Positions 33,899-41,598 of a stretch of 64,000 bases of DNA are shown piece after piece. Where the stretch lies: positions 310,001 through 374,000 of the forward strand of contig NZ_JAMYJR010000003.1 in NCBI RefSeq assembly GCF_024137025.1, in the 5' to 3' direction. The DNA comes from Paractinoplanes aksuensis. Its GTDB lineage: Bacteria > Actinomycetota > Actinomycetes > Mycobacteriales > Micromonosporaceae. A program made the translations under genes and the position numbers. Under the pieces are notes generated by a model, which was not told the origin of the DNA, searched no databases, and saw only the letters and a program-made list of their open reading frames with translations. How positions within the stretch are numbered: the stretch's first letter is position 1; each line of letters starts with the position of its first letter.

Positions 33899-33916
33899 CC
33901 GGGGTCGGGCGGCCGC
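33891..33916 (-). terminator. GC-rich hairpin downstream of the GH27 gene
   Basis: GCGGCCGCCC and GGGCGGCCGC form a perfect 10-bp stem around GGGGTC, 12 bp beyond the stop of the minus-strand alpha-galactosidase gene. The left arm has merged with the last 21-bp repeat unit. Confidence 0.7.
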
Positions 33917-33927
33917 TGTCGTCGTTG

Positions 33928-36102
33928 CTACAGCATCGTGCGGTGGATGTGGCCGTCGACGCCGCGCAGGACCACCGAGGCCGAGCCGTCGGGGCCGGGC
34001 TCGGCGCCGATCGCGCCCTGGATCTCGCCGGTGGCGAACTCGGAGCGCTGGAACCAGCCGCCCCAGGCGCCGCCGACGAAGTTGCGCTGCCACAGCCGGT
34101 TGTCGGCGGCCACCGCGAACATGTAGACCCGGCCCGCCGCGGCCAGCAGCGTCGGGCTGCCGCTCACCGTGCCGCTGAGGTTCTGCCAGTCCGACCAGGT
34201 GCCGTTGGCGTACACGCGCTCCCACACCTCGTCGGTGCGGTGCCGGACGGCGACGTGCACGGCCCCGGTTGCGTCGATGGCCGCGCCGGGGCGGCCGTGC
34301 ACACCGCGACCGTTCGGGCCGCCGATGCTCGTCCAGCCGGTGTTCGGGCCGCGGGTGCGGATCAGGCCGTCGTTCCCGCGGGCGAACACCGTCCATCGCC
34401 CCGGCCCGGTGAACGCCACCGACGGCGCGTCGGCCACGGGTCCGCCCAGGTCGGACCACGCGCCCCAGCGGCCGTCGACCAGGGCCCGCTGCCACACCCG
34501 GCCCTCGACGCCCCGGACGAACAGGTCGATCCGGCCGCCGGCCGAGGCGTACGCGGCGGGCTGCCCGGTGATGCGGCGGCCGAGCCCGGACCAGCGGCCG
34601 CCGACGTGCTCGCGCACCGTGCCGTCCACAGCCCGGGCGAAGACCCGGCCGCCACCGACAGCCGGACTGTCGATCGCCGGGCCCAGATCAGTTCCGGTCA
34701 CGTCGTCGGTGCCGCTGAGCCGCAGCATTGCCACGCCGTGGGCGGGCACAGTGGTCGTGTACGAGCCGGTGAAGCGGCCGGCGTCGGCCCGCAGCCACAG
34801 ATCGCGCACCCGGACGGTGCCGCCCAGGGCCACATCGCCGAAGTCGACGGTGATCGGCTGAGCGGTGTCACCGCGGTTGAGCAGGGCGACCGCCCGGTTC
34901 CCGGTGCCCGTCAGCGTTTTGCTCCAGACCTGCGTGGTCGCCGTCGGGTCGCCGACCTTGACCCCCTGGCGCACCAGCGGGTCCTGGTCGACCGCGATGA
35001 TCTCCGGGTTGCGCAGCGCCTCGATCATCTTTGGCGGCAGCGTCCGCGGATCCGATCCGATGACCAGCGGTGCGGACATGAGCGCCCACATGCCCAGCTG
35101 TGTCTTGGATTCGTCGAAGGTCAGCTCGGTGCCGCCGCCGGGCATCGGGCGCATCGGCACCAGGTAGTCCGGGTCGTTGAAGTGGCCGGGCCCGGTCGCC
35201 GCGGGGTGATAGGCGTTGACGTCCATGTTGCGCAGCACCCACTGGTACTGCCATTGCGGCGTCGGATCGACCAGCCCGACGTCGGTGTAGGTGCGCCACG
35301 AGCGAGCAATCTCCGGCGCGTACGTGTAACTCCAGGTCGACAGGGCCTCCGGCGGATACGGCCCGCCACCCCAGTCGCTGCTCACCGGGTTGCAGATGTT
35401 GAGGAACATCGGCCGCGGCGACTTGTCCACCTCGGCCGCCAGCTCACGGAACGTCGACTCGGGGTCCAGCCCGGCCACCCGTCCGCACAGCCAGTCGGCC
35501 TTGAGGGCGTCGAAACCCCAACGAGCGAATTGCCGTACGTCGTCCCGGTAGTGCCCGTGACTGCCGAGCCCGCACTGCCCGGGGATGTACGGCCCCGCGT
35601 CGGTGTAGATGCCGGCCTGGAAACCACGGTCGTGCAGGTAGCGGGTCAGCGCACCCAGCCCCGACGGGAACCGGGCGGGGTCGGCGACGAGCTCGCCCTC
35701 GGTGTTACGCGGGGTCGGGGCGGCCCAGTTGCCGTCGATCCAGATGATCCGGTAGCCGGCGTCACGCAGCCCTTGGTGCGCCATGAAGTCGGCGATGGAC
35801 TTGACCTCGGCCTCGGTGGGGTCGCCGCCCAGCCCGAAATAGGTGTTCCAGCCCATGTAAGGCGTTTGCCCGCTGACTGGCGTCGGCTTCGGCTTCGCGG
35901 ACGCGGTCGACGTAGCCCCGGCAGGTCTCGTGGCAGCCGACGCCTTCGGGGCAGGGATCGCGGTGGCCGACGCCGTCTGGGCGGGGATCGCGGCGGCCGA
36001 CGCCGTCCGGGCGGGGATCGCGGTGGCCGACGCCGTCCGGGCGGGGATCGCGATGAGAGGCAGGAGCAGGACGGAGAGAGCAGCGGCACGGAGGAATCGC
36101 AC
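33928..36102 (-). CDS. Secreted GH27 alpha-galactosidase with PLL-like beta-propeller
   Basis: Cleaves terminal alpha-galactosyl groups outside the cell. GTG 36102 is 6 nt after GAGGAG and is preferred over GTG 36108. A signal peptide (FLRAAALSVLLLPLIAIPA) is followed by a repetitive linker and a GH27 barrel: TPYMGWNTYF, IIWIDGNW, GFDALKADWLCG (nucleophile Asp) and SWRTYTDVG (acid/base Asp). A beta-sandwich follows, then from about residue 460 six repeated FxRxxDGxxWxR-like blades of a PLL/tectonin-type propeller, probably for carbohydrate binding. It is the last gene of the minus-strand galactose operon. Confidence 0.92.
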   Translation of the reverse strand: MRFLRAAALSVLLLPLIAIPARTASATAIPARTASAAAIPAQTASATAIPAPKASAATRPAGATSTASAKPKPTPVSGQTPYMGWNTYFGLGGDPTEAEVKSIADFMAHQGLRDAGYRIIWIDGNWAAPTPRNTEGELVADPARFPSGLGALTRYLHDRGFQAGIYTDAGPYIPGQCGLGSHGHYRDDVRQFARWGFDALKADWLCGRVAGLDPESTFRELAAEVDKSPRPMFLNICNPVSSDWGGGPYPPEALSTWSYTYAPEIARSWRTYTDVGLVDPTPQWQYQWVLRNMDVNAYHPAATGPGHFNDPDYLVPMRPMPGGGTELTFDESKTQLGMWALMSAPLVIGSDPRTLPPKMIEALRNPEIIAVDQDPLVRQGVKVGDPTATTQVWSKTLTGTGNRAVALLNRGDTAQPITVDFGDVALGGTVRVRDLWLRADAGRFTGSYTTTVPAHGVAMLRLSGTDDVTGTDLGPAIDSPAVGGGRVFARAVDGTVREHVGGRWSGLGRRITGQPAAYASAGGRIDLFVRGVEGRVWQRALVDGRWGAWSDLGGPVADAPSVAFTGPGRWTVFARGNDGLIRTRGPNTGWTSIGGPNGRGVHGRPGAAIDATGAVHVAVRHRTDEVWERVYANGTWSDWQNLSGTVSGSPTLLAAAGRVYMFAVAADNRLWQRNFVGGAWGGWFQRSEFATGEIQGAIGAEPGPDGSASVVLRGVDGHIHRTML
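35951..36052 (-). repeat. 30-bp tandem repeat in the GH27 signal/linker region
   Basis: Three units of 30 bp (35951-35980, 35981-36010, 36011-36040) and 12 bp of a fourth. In frame they encode a 10-residue AIPARTASAT-like repeat just after the signal peptide, lengthening the linker before the catalytic domain. Confidence 0.9.
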
Positions 36103-36215
36103 GGTCACTCCTCATTCGAGGGTCGAAAGGGGATGGGGATATATGTGGATGAAATGCCTACCAGGAGGTGCGCGGGGCCGAGTCACGAGCGTCTCCGTGG
36201 GGTCGGAGTGAGCTG

Positions 36216-36809
36216 CTACTGCGTAAGGAGGTCGTTGATCCGGGCGCGTTGGGAGGGGTCGGCCAGGGCGGCGCCGAGGGCTACGACGCGGGCGCCGGCT
36301 TCGAGGAACGTGGGGGCGGTGGCGACGGTCAGGCCGCCGGTGGCTACGAAGTTGACGTCGGGAAACGGGCCGAGGAGGCCGTTGATCCAGGCCGGGCCGA
36401 GGGCGGCGGCCGGGAACGCCTTGAGCCAGCGGCAGCCGGCCAGCCACGCCTGCTGCACCTCGGTGGCCGAGCCGACCCCGGGCAGGTGCGGCATGCCGGC
36501 GGCCTGGCTGGCGGCCAGCACGCCGAGGTCGAGCCCGGGCGCGACCGTGTACTGCGCGTTCGCGTCGGCCGCCGCGCGCACCTGGTCGGCCGTGATGACC
36601 GTGCCCGCGCCGACCCGCAGCCCTCGCTCGTGGGCAGCGCTCGCCGCCGCCTGCAGCGACGCGACGGCCTCCGGCTTGGCGATGGGGATCTCGAGGACGG
36701 TCACCCCGGCGTCCCACAAAGCGCCGGCCACACTGACCGTCTCGTGCGGCGACATGCCCCGCAGGATCGCCATGACCCGGCGGTCGCCGAAGATTTCGTC
36801 GAAGCTCAC
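36216..36809 (-). CDS. dgoA: 2-keto-3-deoxy-6-phosphogluconate/galactonate aldolase
   Basis: Class I aldolase of 197 residues splitting KDPGal (or KDPG) into pyruvate and glyceraldehyde-3-phosphate. Features: AILRGMSP with Arg17, VLEIPIAKPEA with catalytic Glu40, GAGTV, and the Schiff-base Lys130 in CRWLKAFPA. The start overlaps the kinase stop by 4 nt. Clustering with galactonate dehydratase points to the galactonate version (DgoA) over Eda. Confidence 0.9.
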   Translation of the reverse strand: MSFDEIFGDRRVMAILRGMSPHETVSVAGALWDAGVTVLEIPIAKPEAVASLQAAASAAHERGLRVGAGTVITADQVRAAADANAQYTVAPGLDLGVLAASQAAGMPHLPGVGSATEVQQAWLAGCRWLKAFPAAALGPAWINGLLGPFPDVNFVATGGLTVATAPTFLEAGARVVALGAALADPSQRARINDLLTQ

Positions 36810-37678
36810 AGCATCTCCTTCAGATCGGCCACGTCACCGGTCACCCGCAGCGCGGCCCCGGCCACCCGATGGCCCAGCCGCAATCGTGCGGCCTCGGACG
36901 AACCGCGCGACATCCCCGCCAGGTAGCCGGCGGCGAATGCGTCGCCCGCCCCGACCGGCTCGATCACGTCGACTGCGGGCGCCGGCTCAAAATCTGTGCC
37001 GGCGGGGTGGAACGACGTGGCGCCGATCGCGCCGTCCTTGACCACCAGCACGTCTGGGTTGGGCAGCAGGTCGCGCACGTCTTCCGGGCTCGCTACGCCC
37101 CACAGCGTCTGCGCTTCGTCGAGGCCGACGAAGACAACCGCGGCCCGGTTGGCCAGCTCGCGCAGCACCGGGCCGGCCTGCTCGGTTGTCCACAGGCGGG
37201 GGCGGTAGTTCACGTCGAAGCTGCACAACCGTGTGGACAACAGCTCGTCCACAAGTCGCGCGCAAGTGCTCGACAACGCCGGCGTGATCCCGCTCAGATG
37301 CGTGATCCGGGCCGGGGGCAAGCGCAGGCCGGGCCCGAGCTTAGAGGCGGCCGATCCCGCCCGGTAGTAGAAGACCCGGGTGGCTTCCCCCGGATCCTTG
37401 AAGAACACGCCGGTTGCGGATATCCCATCCACTTCGACGTAGGAGGTGTCGACGCCGTAGCCGTCGAGCCGAGCCCGCACCAATTCGCCGAACGGGTCGT
37501 CGCCGACGCGGCTGACCCACGCCGTCCGCAGACCTGACTGAGCCAGATAACTGGCAACAGTGGACTCGGCGCCCGCGACATCGATCCGGGCCGGGCCGCC
37601 GAGCGCCAGTGGGCCCGGGGGATCGGGTGTCACCAGCGCCATCGTCTCGCCCACGGCGACCACGTCGAAGGTCGTCAT
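36806..37678 (-). CDS. dgoK: PfkB-family 2-keto-3-deoxy sugar-acid kinase
   Basis: The 290-residue PfkB kinase has the N-terminal VVAVGETMALVTPDPPG, a DVNYRPRLW block and the C-terminal PVGAGDAFAAGYLAG with catalytic Asp246. In this cluster it should phosphorylate 2-keto-3-deoxygalactonate (DgoK role), though DgoK of E. coli belongs to another fold and the sequence is nearer KdgK. The first 17 or so codons are duplicated just upstream of the gene. Confidence 0.85.
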   Translation of the reverse strand: MTTFDVVAVGETMALVTPDPPGPLALGGPARIDVAGAESTVASYLAQSGLRTAWVSRVGDDPFGELVRARLDGYGVDTSYVEVDGISATGVFFKDPGEATRVFYYRAGSAASKLGPGLRLPPARITHLSGITPALSSTCARLVDELLSTRLCSFDVNYRPRLWTTEQAGPVLRELANRAAVVFVGLDEAQTLWGVASPEDVRDLLPNPDVLVVKDGAIGATSFHPAGTDFEPAPAVDVIEPVGAGDAFAAGYLAGMSRGSSEAARLRLGHRVAGAALRVTGDVADLKEML

Positions 37679-37814
37679 CCGACCGTCACCAGCGCCATCG
37701 TGGCCTCCACGGCGACCGCGTCGAAGGCCGTCATCCGGCCACCCTCGGGTCTACGGCGCACGCCTGAGGCTGTTATCCGGCCATCCTCGCGCTTACGGTG
37801 CACGCCTGGGGTTG
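37629..37814 (-). repeat. Tandem duplication of the kinase 5' end plus about 42-bp repeats
   Basis: The 53-bp stretch 37629-37681, holding the kinase start (MTTFDVVAVGETMALVT), is copied at 37685-37737 as MTAFDAVAVEATMALVT and then a stop. Further upstream (37738-37814) two imperfect units of about 42 bp share GCACGCCTG and ATCCGGCC. The second start could be translated into a 19-residue peptide. Confidence 0.85.
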
Positions 37815-38867
37815 TCATCCGGCCGTCACCGTGAGGGTCCATTCGCAGACGCCGGAGGGTGGCACGACCGCGGCGTCCCCGGGCTTGGCGTCCGCCAGAT
37901 CGAAGACGCGGCCCAGCATGGGCTCGACCCCGATGCTCCGATACGGCGTGACCGGCGATGCGGATGGGACATCCGTTTCGGTCGGCCAGCCGCGCAGGTT
38001 GCGCCACAGGGCTGTGGATACCGGTTGGCCCGGCGCGTCGAGGGTGAGCGTCAGGCGTTCGCCGTCGGCCACGGACGTTGTCGGGCAGTCGACCAGGACC
38101 GCGCCCACGGCCGTGCCGTCGTCCGGGCCCAACCGCTCCAGGCCGAGCGGCCACACGCCCGTCGGGCGTCCGTCGATGCGGGTCTCGGTGCCGGCCGGCG
38201 CTTCGAGCACCGCGTCCGGTGACACGTCGAGCAGCGCGTGGGCGGCCCATACGAAGCGCCATCCGGGTGCGGCTTCGAGGCGGTAGTGAACGACCGACTC
38301 CGCGATCTCCCGCCTCAGTTCGAAGTCGGGGCATCGTACGTACGCAATGGTGGGGGAAACGACGGCCCAGGGGCGGGACCAGGCGTCGCCGTGATCGGGC
38401 CGGCCGCGGACCGTCGGGATGCACTCCTCGAGCCCGCCGGCATCGACGAAGGCGTCACCGGGCCGAACCGAGGCGCGCGCCGGATCGGACCGGCGCCAGA
38501 GCCACTCGCGTCCGGCGTCCGGACTGACGCCCTCGGTCGCATCTGCACCGCGCTCGATCGCATGTGCGCCGCGCTCGATCGCATGTGCGCCGCGCTCGGT
38601 CGCATGTGCGCCGCGCTCGGTCGCATGTGCGCCGCGCTCGATCGCATGTGCGCCGCGCTCGATCGCATGTGCGCCGCGCTCGATCGCATGTGCGCCGCAT
38701 TCGGTCGCATGTGCGCCGCGCTCGGTCGCAGGTGCGCCGCGCTCGGTCGCGCATGCGCCGCGGTGGGTTCCGTCTGCGCTGACCCTGGGGTGGCGGGCGG
38801 GTGAGGGTGCTGTGCGCAGGGACGTCCAGCGGCCGCCGTGGGCCGGGTCCGTCGTGATGGTCACCAT
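37815..38867 (-). CDS. Aldose 1-epimerase (mutarotase)-like protein with repeat expansion
   Basis: 350 residues. The outer parts follow the galactose mutarotase-like fold: TTDPAHGGRWTSLRTA at the start, then after a long insert REWLWRRSDPARASVRPGDA, VDAGGLEECIPTV, GWRFVWAAHALLDVSP and a final VCEWTLTVTAG. The insert (about residues 21-115) is dominated by eleven 7-residue repeats (AHAIERG) from a 21-bp minisatellite. In relatives SLRTA would run nearly straight into GREWLW. The first 7 nt overlap the dehydratase 3' end. It would equilibrate galactose anomers or act on a related aldose. Confidence 0.8.
   Translation of the reverse strand: MVTITTDPAHGGRWTSLRTAPSPARHPRVSADGTHRGACATERGAPATERGAHATECGAHAIERGAHAIERGAHAIERGAHATERGAHATERGAHAIERGAHAIERGADATEGVSPDAGREWLWRRSDPARASVRPGDAFVDAGGLEECIPTVRGRPDHGDAWSRPWAVVSPTIAYVRCPDFELRREIAESVVHYRLEAAPGWRFVWAAHALLDVSPDAVLEAPAGTETRIDGRPTGVWPLGLERLGPDDGTAVGAVLVDCPTTSVADGERLTLTLDAPGQPVSTALWRNLRGWPTETDVPSASPVTPYRSIGVEPMLGRVFDLADAKPGDAAVVPPSGVCEWTLTVTAG
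38530..38760 (-). repeat. Eleven 21-bp tandem repeats inside the mutarotase gene
   Basis: Eleven contiguous units of CGCTCG(A/G)TCGCATGTGCGCCG type. Seven of the units are identical or differ only at one A/G position. Both strands are free of stops in all frames, and the unit length preserves the frame, encoding A-H-A-(I/T)-E-R-G. High unit identity suggests recent expansion. Confidence 0.95.
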
Positions 38868-40009
38868 TCGGCGAAGGAGCCGTCGTCGTGGCGCCAGACC
38901 GGGTTGCGCCAGGCGTGTCCGGCGGCGTCGGCCCGCCGGACGGCCGCCTCGTCGATGGCTATGCCCAGGCCGGGGGAGTCCCAGCGGGCGATGTGGCCGT
39001 CGACGATCTGCAAGGGGGCTGGATCCGCCACGTACGAAAGGAGGTCGGCCTCGGCCGAGTGGTAGTGGATGCCCATGCTCTGTTCCTGGATGAGGAAGTT
39101 GGGCGTGGCGAACGCGACGTGCAGGCTGGCCGCCAGCGCGATCGGCCCCAGCGGGCAGTGCGGGGCCAGCAGCGCGCCGTACGTCTCGGCCAGCGCGGCG
39201 ATCCGCCGGACCTCCGAGATACCGCCGGCATGTGAAAGGTCCGGCTGCACCACGCTCACGCCGGCCTGCAGCGCCGGCAAAAAGCCCGACCGGTCGTAAA
39301 GTCTTTCGCCGGTCGCCACCGGGACCGGCGTGCACCGCACGAGGTCGCCCAGCAGGTGGGTCTGTTCGGGGACCAGCGGCTCCTCGACCAGCAGCGGCCG
39401 CAGCGGGGCCACCGCGGGCAGGATCATGCGGGCGGCGGGCAGGCTGGCCCGGCCGTGCAGGTCGATGGCCACGTCGCGGTCGTCGCCCAGCGCCTCGCGG
39501 GCGGCCGACACGCGGCGCACGACGTCGTTGACCTCGGCCGCGGTGGGCACGGGGGAGAGTCGGCCGCTGGCGTTCATCTTGACCGCGGTCATCCCCGCGT
39601 CGACATGGGCCGCGATGGCGTCGGCGAGCTCGGCCGGTTCGTCGCCGCCGACCCAGGCGTACACCCGGGCCCGGTCCCGCAGCGGACCGCCGAGCAGGGC
39701 ATGAACCGGTGCCCCGTACGCCTGACCGGCGATGTCCCAGAGGGCCTGGTCGATGCCGGCGACGGCGCTGGAGAGGATCGGACCGCCGCGGTAGAAGCCA
39801 CCCTTGGTGAGGGTCTGCCAGTGGTGCTCGATGCGCAGCGGGTCCTCACCGATCAGGTATTCGGAGAAGACGTCGATCGCGGCCCGGACCACCTCGGCGC
39901 GACCCTCGACGACCGGCTCCCCCCAGCCGACGAGGCCCTCGTCGGTCTCGACCCGGCAGAACAACCAGCGTGGGGGTACGAGAAAGGTCTCAATCCTGAC
40001 GATCTTCAC
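38861..40009 (-). CDS. dgoD: D-galactonate dehydratase (enolase superfamily)
   Basis: GTG 40009 gives 382 residues (VKIVRIETFLVPPRWLFCRV). DgoD-like blocks include GWGEPVVEGRAEVV, LTKGGFYRGGPILSSAVAGI, AVKMNASGRL, metal ligands in VAIDLHGRAS, LLVEEPLVP and ATGERL, and the catalytic His in LLAPHCPLGPIAL. It removes water from D-galactonate to give 2-keto-3-deoxygalactonate. The start lies within the 3' end of the FadR-type regulator gene (20-nt overlap). Confidence 0.93.
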   Translation of the reverse strand: MKIVRIETFLVPPRWLFCRVETDEGLVGWGEPVVEGRAEVVRAAIDVFSEYLIGEDPLRIEHHWQTLTKGGFYRGGPILSSAVAGIDQALWDIAGQAYGAPVHALLGGPLRDRARVYAWVGGDEPAELADAIAAHVDAGMTAVKMNASGRLSPVPTAAEVNDVVRRVSAAREALGDDRDVAIDLHGRASLPAARMILPAVAPLRPLLVEEPLVPEQTHLLGDLVRCTPVPVATGERLYDRSGFLPALQAGVSVVQPDLSHAGGISEVRRIAALAETYGALLAPHCPLGPIALAASLHVAFATPNFLIQEQSMGIHYHSAEADLLSYVADPAPLQIVDGHIARWDSPGLGIAIDEAAVRRADAAGHAWRNPVWRHDDGSFAEW

Positions 40010-40721
40010 GGGGCTCCCTCTGGGTCCGCTCCAGCCGGGCGACGTCCTCGACGGCCTGGTCGAGCAGCTTGCCCATGGCCCGGGCGGCCTGGGCGGGGTG
40101 GTGGCGCCGGATCGCGTCCACCACGGCTTTGTGGCTGGGAACCGGGTCGTCGGCGCCGGCCGTGCCGTGCACCATGCGGTCACGTTCGGCCAGGCCGGTC
40201 TCGATCACCACCTCCATGCGCTGGATCAGCTCGTTGTGCGTGGCGGCCAGGAGCGCGCGGTGGAAGGCGAGGTCGGCGGCGACCGCGGCGGCGGGGTCGT
40301 CACCCGCGGCGGCCATGTCGGCCAGCGCCGCGTCCAGGGCCTCGATGTCCTCGTCGGTGGCCCGCGCGGCGGCCAGGCTGGCCGCGCCCGGCTCCACGAT
40401 GCCGCGCAGTTCGTGCAGGTCGTCGAACAGGCCGGGACGGTGCGGGGACCGCGCGAATTGCCATCGCAGAACGTCGGCGTCGAGCAGGCTCCAATTGGCC
40501 CGGGGGCGTACGAAGGTGCCGCGCTTGGGCCGGGCGTCGACCATGCCCTTGGCCGCGAGCACCCGCAACGCCTCGCGCAGCACGGTCAGGCTGACGTCGA
40601 ACTCGGTCTGCAGCGCGGTCAGGTCGAGGGTGGAGCCCTCGGGCATCCGGCCGTCGAGAATGCGCTGAGCGAGCACTTCGACCGTCTGTCCGTGCACCCC
40701 GCGGGCCGTGAACTGCTGCAT
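39990..40721 (-). CDS. FadR-type GntR-family regulator, DgoR-like
   Basis: The 243-residue product has an N-terminal winged HTH (VEVLAQRILDGRMPEGSTLD, FDVSLTVLREALRVLAAKGM, ARPKRGTFVRPR) and a C-terminal all-helical FCD domain (LHELRGIVEPGAASLAAARA, DLAFHRALLAATHNELI, VPSHKAVVDAIRRHHP) with the metal-binding Asp/His residues. It is encoded first of the catabolic genes after the SDR and most likely represses the locus, with galactonate or a lactone as effector. Homologous DgoR does this in enterobacteria. Confidence 0.9.
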   Translation of the reverse strand: MQQFTARGVHGQTVEVLAQRILDGRMPEGSTLDLTALQTEFDVSLTVLREALRVLAAKGMVDARPKRGTFVRPRANWSLLDADVLRWQFARSPHRPGLFDDLHELRGIVEPGAASLAAARATDEDIEALDAALADMAAAGDDPAAAVAADLAFHRALLAATHNELIQRMEVVIETGLAERDRMVHGTAGADDPVPSHKAVVDAIRRHHPAQAARAMGKLLDQAVEDVARLERTQREPREDRQD

Positions 40722-40747
40722 CCGACTGTTCTCTTTTCTGTATCGGG

Positions 40748-41497
40748 TCACGAGGACGACTTCGTCGCGGTCCAGCCGCCGTCGACCACCAGGCTGGTTC
40801 CGGTGATGAAGGCGGCGTCGGGCGAGGCCAGGAAGGCCACCGCCGCGGCGACCTCCTCGGGTGTGCCGAACCGCCCGGCCACCGTCTCGGCGACACTGAG
40901 TGCCCTGTCCTGTTCGGACACCCAGTCCCAGGCCGAGGTGAGGATCGGCCCTGGCAGCACAGCATTGACCCGCAGCGCCGGACCATATTCGACAGCGAGC
41001 TGCCGGGCCAGCGCGACCAGGCCGCCCTTGGCCGCGGCGTAGGCGGGGCGGCCCGGCAACCCGACGAGCGCGTGCACTGACGAAACGACAACAGCAGTTC
41101 CGGCGTACGCCTGAAGGTCCGGCAGTAACGAGCGGAAGCCCAGGAACGTGCCGGTCAGGTTGACCGCCATCTGCCTCTCCCACGAGGCGAGCGAGGTCTG
41201 GCCGGCGGGGGAGACGTCGACGGTGAAGGCGTTGCTCACGAGCACGCCGACCGGGCCGTAGGTGTCACTCGCCGTAGCCTTGATGAGTGCCCAGTCGGAC
41301 TCGCTCGACACGTCGGCGACGACCGCCCGGGCCTGCCCGCCGGCGGCCTCGATCACCTTTGCCACTCCGTCTGCGGGCCTGATGTCGGCCAGCACCACGG
41401 ACGCACCCTCGGCGGCCAACCGGACCGCGCAGGCGGCCCCGATGCCCGAGGCGGCACCGGTCACCACTGCCGTCCGACCTGCGAAGCGATCTGTCAT
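40748..41497 (-). CDS. SDR oxidoreductase, likely sugar 1-dehydrogenase
   Basis: A classical short-chain dehydrogenase of 249 residues: cofactor motif TGAASGIGAACAV (residues about 14-26), VSNAF, catalytic Ser in VVVSSVHALVG, YAAAK (Tyr and Lys), and VDGGWTATKS at the end. Asp in LADIRP suggests NAD preference. At the head of the galactonate operon it probably oxidises D-galactose to its lactone, but this is inferred from context. Divergent from the sugar-binding protein gene. Confidence 0.85.
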   Translation of the reverse strand: MTDRFAGRTAVVTGAASGIGAACAVRLAAEGASVVLADIRPADGVAKVIEAAGGQARAVVADVSSESDWALIKATASDTYGPVGVLVSNAFTVDVSPAGQTSLASWERQMAVNLTGTFLGFRSLLPDLQAYAGTAVVVSSVHALVGLPGRPAYAAAKGGLVALARQLAVEYGPALRVNAVLPGPILTSAWDWVSEQDRALSVAETVAGRFGTPEEVAAAVAFLASPDAAFITGTSLVVDGGWTATKSSS

Positions 41498-41519
41498 GCA
41501 CGCACCTCCGACGGCGACT

Positions 41520-41536
41520 CTTCATTAATTACGAAG
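41520..41536. promoter_or_regulatory. Candidate FadR-type operator in the divergent promoter
   Basis: CTTCATTAATTACGAAG is an A/T-rich imperfect palindrome (12 of 16 arm positions symmetric) in the 101-bp gap between the two divergent operons. TTGACA (41542-41547) for the plus-strand operon starts 5 bp later. One regulator bound here could control both directions. Confidence 0.5.
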
Positions 41537-41598
41537 ATATGTTGACAGGCCATCCACAGTGATGCAACCTTCTGGAAACACAAACCAGGAGGCTCAGC

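Noticed and set aside
33925..37041. 1038-codon plus-strand open frame across the GH27 and aldolase genes
   Set aside because: Antisense to two well-supported enzymes, and its sequence is typical GC-bias shadow.
38530..38760. CRISPR array
   Set aside because: Units are contiguous 21-mers with no unique spacers and lie inside a coding frame.
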